NCBI GenBank assembly: GCA_007131465.1
Contig: SLQN01000341.1
Coordinates: forward strand, 1 to 5,519
DNA: 5,519 bases
Source: Paracoccaceae bacterium
GTDB taxonomy: Bacteria > Pseudomonadota > Alphaproteobacteria > Rhodobacterales > Rhodobacteraceae
Reading direction: 5' to 3'
Shown here: one piece after another, positions 1 through 5,519 of the stretch
Numbering within the stretch: position 1 is the first letter of the stretch
Layout of the letters: each line of letters starts with the position of its first letter
The notes under the pieces: model-generated
Databases searched by the model: none
What the model was told of the DNA's origin: nothing
The model's input: the letters and a program-made list of their open reading frames with translations, nothing else
Position numbers and translations under genes: made by a program

Positions 1-399
1 GATTTCATCAATGCGCTGCCTTTTGCGCGCGCATTGGGGATGCGGCTGGACCGTATCGGCAACGGTCGGGCCGAAATCTCGATGGCCTGGGACGCGCGCT
101 TTGTTGGCGATCCGGCCACCGGGGTCATTCATGGGGGCGCGGTCTCGGCGCTGATGGATACCTGCGGCGGGGCGGCGGTGCTTTCCTACCCCGGTGCGCT
201 GACCACGGCCACCATTGATCTGCGAATCGATTACATGCGCGCAGCGAATCCGGGGCAGCGGATCACGGCCCGGGCCGAATGCTACCATGTCACCCGCCGC
301 GTGGCCTTCGTCCGCGCGACCGCGCATGACGCGGACAGCGACAACCCCGTTGCCACGGCCACAGGCGCTTTTACATTTGATCGCAAGGAAACTTCATGA
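1..399 (+). CDS. PaaI-like hotdog-fold thioesterase (5' end missing)
   Basis: The reading frame is open from the first base of the window, so the gene begins further left; 132 residues are visible before the TGA at 397-399. The core is the hotdog signature: HGG at visible residues 44-46 followed by LMD, with Asp53 in the position of the PaaI-family catalytic acid and a run of small residues (CGGAA) on the central helix. The strands TIDLRIDYMR, ITARAECYHV and VATATGAFTF complete a single hotdog domain of usual size. Known members hydrolyse acyl- or aryl-CoA thioesters in the cytoplasm, usually as dimers or tetramers; the substrate here is unknown. A TTG at 34-36 could act as a start but would cut off the N-terminal helix (FINALPFARALG), which has a counterpart in the next gene, so I treat the gene as truncated by the window. 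The ATGA overlap with the next gene indicates an operon. Confidence 0.88.
   Translation, partial: DFINALPFARALGMRLDRIGNGRAEISMAWDARFVGDPATGVIHGGAVSALMDTCGGAAVLSYPGALTTATIDLRIDYMRAANPGQRITARAECYHVTRRVAFVRATAHDADSDNPVATATGAFTFDRKETS
385..389 (+). promoter_or_regulatory. Ribosome binding site of the second thioesterase gene
   Basis: AAGGA lies six bases before the ATG at 396 and inside the last codons of the first thioesterase. It supports that start and independent re-initiation at the ATGA junction. Confidence 0.6.
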
Positions 400-899
400 A
401 ACCGCCCGAGCCCGTCCGGCAGGTCAAGCACCGGCGCGATCTGGCGCTGCGAACGCTTGTCGGTGCTGTGCCCTATGCCGGGTTTCTGGGTATTCGGTTC
501 GAGCGGCATGGCGACGAACTGACCGCCGTGCTGCCCTTCGACGACAAGCTGATCGGCAACCCGGCCCTGCCTGCGATCCACGGCGGGGTCATCGCATCAT
601 TCCTGGAAGTGGCTGCCATCATCGAGTTGAGCTGGGCGATGTTGTGGGACGAACTGGAATCGGGCCGCCTGCGCCCTGAAACGATGGCCGAAAACCTGCC
701 GCGCCTGCCCAAAACCATCGATTTCACGGTCGATTACCTGCGCACCGGCCTGCCCCGAGATGCCTATGCCCGCGCGCGTGTCAACCGCTCGGGGCGGCGC
801 TATGCCAGTGTGCATGTCGAAGCCTGGCAGGACAATCGCACGCGGCTTTTCGCGCAGGCGACAGGACATTTCCTGATGCCGCAGCGCGCGGATGACTGA
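396..899 (+). CDS. Second PaaI-like hotdog-fold thioesterase
   Basis: The 167-residue product is a full-length hotdog protein and a divergent paralogue of its upstream neighbour. Its N-terminal VPYAGFLGIRFERHGDEL matches the neighbour's LPFARALGMRLDRIGNGR. The signature is IHGG at 61-64 followed by Glu71, where the neighbour has Asp; both acids occur as catalytic residues in hotdog subfamilies. Residues about 84-107 form an extra, charged segment absent from the neighbour, between the central helix and the strand IDFTVDYLR (108-116). The C-terminal strand is RLFAQATGHFLM (150-161). By family it should hydrolyse a CoA thioester in the cytoplasm; the substrate is not readable. The start overlaps the preceding stop as ATGA and has a good Shine-Dalgarno. 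The end overlaps the MATE gene by 8 bases. Family assignment is firm; whether it is active alone or pairs with its neighbour is open. Confidence 0.9.
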   Translation: MKPPEPVRQVKHRRDLALRTLVGAVPYAGFLGIRFERHGDELTAVLPFDDKLIGNPALPAIHGGVIASFLEVAAIIELSWAMLWDELESGRLRPETMAENLPRLPKTIDFTVDYLRTGLPRDAYARARVNRSGRRYASVHVEAWQDNRTRLFAQATGHFLMPQRADD

Positions 900-2214
900 A
901 CCGCAGGGCCTGAGCGACCGGCGGATTCTGCGCATCGCCGTTCCCATCGTTCTGGCAAATATCTCAGTCCCGCTTCTGGGCGCTGTCGATACCGGGGTGG
1001 TCGGTCAGATGGGCGCCGCCGCGCCCATTGGTGCGGTCGGGCTGGGCGCGATCATCCTCGCCTCGATCTACTGGATTTTCGGCTTCCTGCGCATGGGCAC
1101 GACCGGGCTTGTGGCGCAAGCAACAGGCGCGGGAGAGTTGGCTGAAAGCGGCGCGATCCTGACACGCGGGGTGATGATCGGACTGGCCGCCGGGGCCGTG
1201 ATGGTGGTGGGGCAGGTCCTGATCATGGAAGCGGCCTTTCGCATCGCGCCCGCCAGCGCCGAGGTCGAGACGCTGGCGCGGGACTATCTTGCCATCCGCA
1301 TCTGGGGCGCACCGGCCACGATCGCGCTATATGCGGTCAATGGCTGGCTGATCGCGACCGAACGCACGCGCGGCGTTCTGGTGTTGCAACTGTGGATGAA
1401 CGGGCTGAACATCGCGCTCGACCTGTGGTTCGTCCTGGGCCTTGGCTGGGGCGTGCAGGGTGTGGCAATTGCAACGCTGATCGCAGAGCTTTCGGCCCTG
1501 GGTCTGGGTCTGTGGCTGTGCCGGGCGGCATTTTCGGGCGCGCAATGGCGCGACTGGCCGCGCGTGTTCGACCGCGTGCGGCTCAAGCGCATGTGGGTCG
1601 TGAACTCCGACATCATGCTGCGTACGATCGCGTTGCAAGGCGCGATGACGGCGTTTCTGTTCACCTCGGCGGGGTTTGGCGATGTTCAACTCGCAGCCAA
1701 CCAGATCCTCTGGCAATTCCTGATGATCACGGCCTATGCGCTGGACGGGTTCGCCTTTGCCGCCGAGGCGCTTGTCGGCCAGGCCGTGGGGGCGCGGGCC
1801 GTGGGCATGCTGCGCGCCGCGAGTCTGCGGGCCAGCATCTGGGCACTGGGCGGCAGCATCCTGATGGCGGCGGGGTTCTGGGCGGTCGGGCCGTGGGTGA
1901 TCGATCTGATGGCGCTGGACCCGGATGTGCGCAGTGCCGCGCGCGCCTTTCTGCCCTTCGTGGTAGTGCTCTGCGTGCTCGGGGTCGGCGCCTACATGCT
2001 GGACGGCATCTTCATCGGCGCGACCGCCACGCGCGAGATGCGCAATACCGTGATCCTTGCCGTGGCCATCTATGCGCTGATCCTGTGGCTGGCTGTGCCC
2101 ATATGGGGCAACGCGGCGCTGTGGTCCGCGCTGATCGTGCTGAACCTGCTGCGCGGGGTGTTCCTCGGCGCGCTTTATCCGCGGCTGGAGCGTCGGGTCG
2201 TGATGGGGGTCTGA
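892..2214 (+). CDS. MATE family efflux transporter, DinF-like subfamily
   Basis: The 440-residue product is a polytopic inner-membrane protein of the usual MATE length, with about twelve hydrophobic segments in two six-helix halves. The N half carries VDTGVVGQMG (32-41), the TM1 signature with Asp33, then FGFLRMGTTGLVAQ (63-76), and NIALDLWFVLGLG (173-185) with a buried acid at Asp177. The C half carries AANQILWQFLM (268-278) and DGFAFAAEALVGQAVGA (285-301), typical of DinF-type MATE proteins. Pro18 in TM1 and the two acids resemble residues used for cation coupling in archaeal and bacterial DinF-group pumps. MATE proteins export organic cations, drugs or metabolites by proton or sodium antiport; no substrate can be assigned. 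The ATG lies inside the last codons of the upstream thioesterase gene, so translation is probably coupled. It could function in toxic metabolite or dye export rather than drug resistance. Confidence 0.93.
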   Translation: MTEPQGLSDRRILRIAVPIVLANISVPLLGAVDTGVVGQMGAAAPIGAVGLGAIILASIYWIFGFLRMGTTGLVAQATGAGELAESGAILTRGVMIGLAAGAVMVVGQVLIMEAAFRIAPASAEVETLARDYLAIRIWGAPATIALYAVNGWLIATERTRGVLVLQLWMNGLNIALDLWFVLGLGWGVQGVAIATLIAELSALGLGLWLCRAAFSGAQWRDWPRVFDRVRLKRMWVVNSDIMLRTIALQGAMTAFLFTSAGFGDVQLAANQILWQFLMITAYALDGFAFAAEALVGQAVGARAVGMLRAASLRASIWALGGSILMAAGFWAVGPWVIDLMALDPDVRSAARAFLPFVVVLCVLGVGAYMLDGIFIGATATREMRNTVILAVAIYALILWLAVPIWGNAALWSALIVLNLLRGVFLGALYPRLERRVVMGV

Positions 2215-2230
2215 GGGACGCTGCCTTCAG
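2211..2230 (+). terminator. Weak stem-loop at the end of the MATE gene
   Basis: CTGAGGG (2211-2217) pairs with CCTTCAG (2224-2230) around a six-base loop: six Watson-Crick pairs and one G-U pair. The stem overlaps the MATE stop codon and sits between two convergent genes. No T-run follows, so it is not a standard intrinsic terminator. On the minus strand the G-U pair becomes an A-C mismatch, so the structure favours the plus-strand transcript. Confidence 0.3.
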
Positions 2231-2243
2231 CCACGACAAGCGA

Positions 2244-3302
2244 TCAGAGCCAGCGCGTGCGGTCCGTACCGATGGCTTCGGACAGGGTTGTGAACCCGTC
2301 CCGATCCAGAAGGTCCAGCAGACCCTCATTGATCCGGGAAACAAGCGAAAGCCCGTCATAGACCAGCGCTGTATAGAGTTGCACGGCGCAGGCCCCCGCA
2401 CGCAGCTTGGCATAGGCCTGTTCGGCATTGCCAACACCCCCGACCCCGATCAACGACAGCTTTCCGGCGGTCAGATGCGACAGCTTTGCCAGAACACGTG
2501 TAGACATTTCGAACAATGGCGCACCAGAAAGGCCGCCTTTTTCGCCTGCACTCGCACTTTTCAAACCTTGGCGTGCAGTCGTGGTGTTGGTTGCGATAAT
2601 GCCGTCCAACCGCGCCGCCAGCGCCACTTCGGCAATCGCACCAAGTTCCGCGTCCGAAAGATCGGGCGCGATCTTCAGAAACACAGGGATCTTGCGGGCA
2701 AGTTCCGCGCGGGCCTGCATCACCCCTGTTAGGAGCGCGGCCAGCGCTTCCGGGCCTTGCAGGTCGCGCAGGGCCTCGGTGTTGGGCGACGAGACGTTGA
2801 CCGTCGCGAAATCCAGATGCGCCCCGCACAACCGCAGCACTTCGGCGAAATCGGCGGCGCGGTCCGCACTGTCCTTGTTCGCGCCCAGATTGAGCCCGGC
2901 GATCAGGCCCTTCGGGCGCGCGGCAAGGCGCGCTTGAATCGCCGCCACGCCGTCATTGTTAAACCCGAAACGGTTGATCACGGCGCGATCTTCTCGCAGG
3001 CGAAACAGGCGCGGGCGGGTATTGCCATATTGTGGGCGGGGCGTGGCTGCGCCCAGTTCGACAAAGCCGAAACCCACGCACGACAGGCCGCGAAGCGCCG
3101 TTGCATTCTTGTCGATCCCGGCCGCCAGCCCCACCGGGTTGGGCAGATCGAGGCCGGCAACGGAGATGCGCAACCGGGGCGATGAGACCGGCGCAGGCAA
3201 TGGCACAAGGCCAGTTTCCAGCGCCCTGAGGGCGAGGCCATGCGCCGTTTCCGGATCAAGGCGGCGCAACAGCGCCAGACCCGTCGCTTCGATAAGGCTC
3301 AT
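2244..3302 (-). CDS. pyrD: Dihydroorotate dehydrogenase (quinone), class 2
   Basis: The enzyme oxidises dihydroorotate to orotate, the fourth step of pyrimidine synthesis, passing electrons through FMN to membrane quinone. The 352-residue product has the class 2 N-terminal extension (about 1-45, including [14 protein letters not shown]) that binds the inner membrane. Conserved pieces follow in order: [12 protein letters not shown] (55-66, with the FMN-contacting Lys65), [10 protein letters not shown] (109-118), VNVSSPNT (168-175) with Ser172 as the class 2 catalytic base, FLKIAPDL (208-215), IIATNTT (235-241), GGLSGAPLF (256-264), and IGVGGV (285-290) in the FMN phosphate site. The ATG at 3302 is preferred because it gives the normal [18 protein letters not shown] beginning; an in-frame extension to 3428 adds 42 residues unlike the family that overlap the upstream gene. 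The start overlaps the DUF952 stop by four bases (ATGA), so translation is probably coupled. All expected catalytic residues appear present. Confidence 0.97.
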   Translation of the reverse strand: MSLIEATGLALLRRLDPETAHGLALRALETGLVPLPAPVSSPRLRISVAGLDLPNPVGLAAGIDKNATALRGLSCVGFGFVELGAATPRPQYGNTRPRLFRLREDRAVINRFGFNNDGVAAIQARLAARPKGLIAGLNLGANKDSADRAADFAEVLRLCGAHLDFATVNVSSPNTEALRDLQGPEALAALLTGVMQARAELARKIPVFLKIAPDLSDAELGAIAEVALAARLDGIIATNTTTARQGLKSASAGEKGGLSGAPLFEMSTRVLAKLSHLTAGKLSLIGVGGVGNAEQAYAKLRAGACAVQLYTALVYDGLSLVSRINEGLLDLLDRDGFTTLSEAIGTDRTRWL

Positions 3303-3637
3303 ATCAGGCTTTCGGGAAAGATATGCCCGGTCGCCCCCAGTGGCAGCGAGGTATCCCAGGCGACATCCGCATGGCGCAGGGGTCGGTAAAGATGCGGAAA
3401 CAGCGCCCCCCCGCGCGACGGTTCCCATTTCAGCGCATCGTCAAGCGACGCGGTCTCGCAGGCCACAAGCACCAGATCCCCTTCGCCCGCGAAATGCTTC
3501 GCAGCCGTGTCCATGACCTGCTGGGCGGTCGAGAAATGGATATATCCATCCGCCAGATCGACAGGCGCACCACGGGTTTCACCTGCGGCGACAAGGGCGT
3601 TCCATTCCGGGCGGCGAAAGATCTTGTAGATCAGCAT
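3299..3637 (-). CDS. DUF952 family protein
   Basis: The product is a small soluble protein of 112 residues, the normal length for this family. Recognisable family features are the start [24 protein letters not shown] (30-41) with the family's His-x-Ser/Thr, the strand DLVLVAC (54-60), [19 protein letters not shown] (69-87) with the conserved Trp-Glu and Phe-Pro-His-Leu-Tyr, and a C-terminal HIFPESLI. No signal peptide or membrane segment is visible. The biochemical role is not established. My recollection is that the family has been linked by remote homology to ADP-ribosyltransferase-like folds, but nothing here proves activity. AAGAG, six bases before the ATG, is a plausible ribosome binding site. 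It is 39 bases downstream of the Lrp-type regulator B gene and overlaps pyrD by four bases, so it is probably part of the same transcript. No function is proposed. Confidence 0.9.
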   Translation of the reverse strand: MLIYKIFRRPEWNALVAAGETRGAPVDLADGYIHFSTAQQVMDTAAKHFAGEGDLVLVACETASLDDALKWEPSRGGALFPHLYRPLRHADVAWDTSLPLGATGHIFPESLI

Positions 3638-3643
3638 CCTCGT

Positions 3644-3667
3644 CTCTTGCCCAAACTGCGCGGCAAG
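3644..3667 (-). other. Small hairpin and ribosome binding site before the DUF952 gene
   Basis: On the minus strand CTTGCC (3667-3662) can pair with GGCAAG (3651-3646) around a ten-base loop. The second arm contains part of AAGAG (3648-3644), the likely ribosome binding site of the DUF952 gene. The structure lies in the only gap of the minus-strand operon. It could modestly limit translation or protect the downstream message, but a six-base-pair stem can also occur by chance. Confidence 0.3.
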
Positions 3668-3676
3668 GTCAACGGC

Positions 3677-4132
3677 TCAGAGCGGGCCCGCCAGGCGTTC
3701 TTCACTCAGCAGCACATTTGCATCCACCGCCCCCACGCCGGGCAGCGTCATGATCCGGCGGCGCAGCACGCGCTCGAAATCCGAAAGATCGCGGGCGACG
3801 ACACGCAGGCGGTAATCATACAGCCCCAGCACATGCTGCACGGTCTGCACCTCGGGAATCGCGCTGACCGCACGTTCGAAATCGCTCAGGCTGACGCGGC
3901 CCTTGGCGGCCAGGCTGATGCCCAGAAAGACCGTGACCCCGAAGCCCAGCGCGGCAAGATCCAGATCGACCTGCTGGCGGGCAATCGCCCCGCTGTCGCG
4001 CAACCGCTTCAGGCGGCGCCATGTCGCAGGCTGGCTGAGCCCCAACTTGCGGCCCAGCGCCCCCGCCGATTGGGTCGCATCCTCGGTCAGGGCGCGCAAC
4101 AGGGCGCGGTCGGTCGGATCGAGCGTGATCAT
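3677..4132 (-). CDS. Lrp/AsnC family transcriptional regulator (B)
   Basis: The 151-residue product has the standard length and two-domain plan of feast/famine regulators. Residues 4-50 form the winged helix-turn-helix (LDPTDRALLRAL, then LGRKLGLSQPATWRRLKRLRDSG), with the recognition helix around 33-45. Residues about 65-145 form the RAM ligand-binding and oligomerisation domain: the strand FGVTVFLGISL, FERAVSAIPEVQTVQHVLGLYDYRLRVVA (given here as the stretch 85-113 in parts: VPEV-like IPEV at 92-95 and GLYDYRL at 103-109) and LPGVGAVDANVLLSE. The Gly-x-x-Asp-Tyr motif is where family members contact the amino-acid effector. Such proteins bind DNA as dimers to octamers or higher assemblies. 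Its start overlaps the stop of regulator A as ATGA, indicating coupled translation. The recognition helix shares WRRL and the LR pair with A, suggesting an old tandem duplication. Its target is inferred, from position, to include ilvC. Confidence 0.93.
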   Translation of the reverse strand: MITLDPTDRALLRALTEDATQSAGALGRKLGLSQPATWRRLKRLRDSGAIARQQVDLDLAALGFGVTVFLGISLAAKGRVSLSDFERAVSAIPEVQTVQHVLGLYDYRLRVVARDLSDFERVLRRRIMTLPGVGAVDANVLLSEERLAGPL

Positions 4133-4587
4133 AGCGGCAGGCTTTCGGTCTGCTTGATGTCGGACAGATGCATCAGCGCCTCGAGATCGGCGATATGCGG
4201 CAGCGGCAGGATACGGTCGCGGTAGACCTGCTGGTAATGGGCGATGTCGCGGGCGATGACATTCAGCCGGACATCGACCCGGCCCAGAAATGTCTGGATT
4301 TCAAGAACTTCGGGCACAAGCCGCGCGGCTGCGATGAAATCGTCAAAGGCGCGCGGGTTGGTCTTGTCGAGCGTTATCCGCAACGAGACCTCGACCTCAT
4401 AGCCAAGGTTGCGCCAGTTGATCACGGCATGCTGTCCGCGCAACAGACCCGCCGCGCGCAACCGCTCCAGCCTGCGCCAGCATGTTGCATCCGTCAGTCC
4501 GGCACGGGCCGCGAGGTCCGACATGCTGGCCTCTGGTGCCGAGACGAACTGGCGCAACAAGCGGCGGTCGCTGTCATCCAGACGCAT
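4129..4587 (-). CDS. Lrp/AsnC family transcriptional regulator (A), divergent from ilvC
   Basis: The 152-residue product has a winged helix-turn-helix at about 3-50 (LDDSDRRLLRQFV; DLAARAGLTDATCWRRLERL) and a RAM domain at about 62-145. The RAM domain includes GYEVEVSLRITLD (62-74), VPEVLEIQTFLGRVDVRL (91-108) and LPHIADLEALMHLSDIK (129-145). The tail DIKQTESLPL resembles the end of classical Lrp (VKQ plus a short hydrophobic end), which regulator B lacks. The Gly-x-x-Asp motif is GRVD, without the usual following Tyr, so effector preference may differ from B. GGGGA (4596-4592), four bases before the ATG, is a reasonable ribosome binding site. It is first in the minus-strand operon and divergent from ilvC across 129 bases, the classic arrangement for a local regulator; control of ilvC and of itself is inference. 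I leave the symbol blank because many Lrp paralogues exist per genome. Confidence 0.93.
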   Translation of the reverse strand: MRLDDSDRRLLRQFVSAPEASMSDLAARAGLTDATCWRRLERLRAAGLLRGQHAVINWRNLGYEVEVSLRITLDKTNPRAFDDFIAAARLVPEVLEIQTFLGRVDVRLNVIARDIAHYQQVYRDRILPLPHIADLEALMHLSDIKQTESLPL

Positions 4588-4606
4588 GATTTCCCCAGAT
4601 TTTCTG

Positions 4607-5519
<913 letters not shown>

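Noticed and set aside
34..36. TTG as the true start of the first thioesterase.
   Set aside because: The frame is open to the window edge, and the residues before it match the N-terminal region of the paralogue downstream, so the gene is simply cut by the window.
1392..2732. A 446-codon plus-strand frame inside the MATE gene that continues opposite pyrD.
   Set aside because: It is out of frame with a clear MATE protein and then antisense to pyrD. The Arg/Gly/Ala-rich composition and lack of any family resemblance mark it as a shadow.
3303..3428. An upstream in-frame start for pyrD adding 42 residues.
   Set aside because: The extension overlaps the DUF952 coding region and does not resemble PyrD N termini. 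The ATG at 3302 gives a normal class 2 beginning and an ATGA junction.
3323..4225. A 300-codon plus-strand open frame opposite DUF952 and both regulators.
   Set aside because: It runs across three real genes on the other strand, and its product is rich in Arg, Gln, His and Ala without domain features. It is a shadow of the real coding frames.

Overview
The window is ordinary high-GC chromosomal DNA, densely coding, with short intergenic gaps and frequent start/stop overlaps. The coding bias towards GCG, CGC, CTG and GGC codons, a class I (short) ketol-acid reductoisomerase, a class 2 membrane-type dihydroorotate dehydrogenase and a pair of Lrp/AsnC regulators suggest an alphaproteobacterium, most likely Rhodobacterales (Rhodobacter, Paracoccus or Roseobacter relatives). 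That placement is inference from gene content and style, not from a database match. I see no mobile elements, CRISPR arrays, tRNA or rRNA genes.

Layout. (1) 1-2214, plus strand: a tightly overlapping operon of two PaaI-like hotdog-fold thioesterases (the first cut by the left edge) and a DinF-type MATE transporter. (2) 2215-2243: a 29-base gap between convergent genes, with a small stem-loop overlapping the MATE stop codon. (3) 4587 down to 2244, minus strand: a probable four-gene operon in transcriptional order lrp-type regulator A, lrp-type regulator B, DUF952 protein, pyrD. It has ATGA overlaps at two of its three junctions. (4) 4588-4716: a 129-base divergent intergenic region, about 40% GC by hand count. 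It carries a tandem direct repeat, a short inverted repeat, a good -10 element and a strong ribosome binding site. (5) 4717-5519, plus strand: the first 267 codons of ilvC, cut by the right edge.

How the parts may work together. IlvC catalyses the second step of valine, isoleucine and leucine synthesis. Two Lrp-family regulators transcribed divergently from it make branched-chain amino acid control of ilvC, and autoregulation from the shared intergenic region, the natural hypothesis. PyrD (pyrimidine synthesis) and the DUF952 protein may share the regulators' transcript. The thioesterase-MATE operon could couple hydrolysis of acyl- or aryl-CoA esters to efflux of a product, but no substrate can be read from the sequence.

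No clearly novel system is visible. The points most worth a second look are the ilvC/lrp intergenic repeats, the tandem Lrp pair, and the two unlike hotdog proteins joined to a MATE pump.
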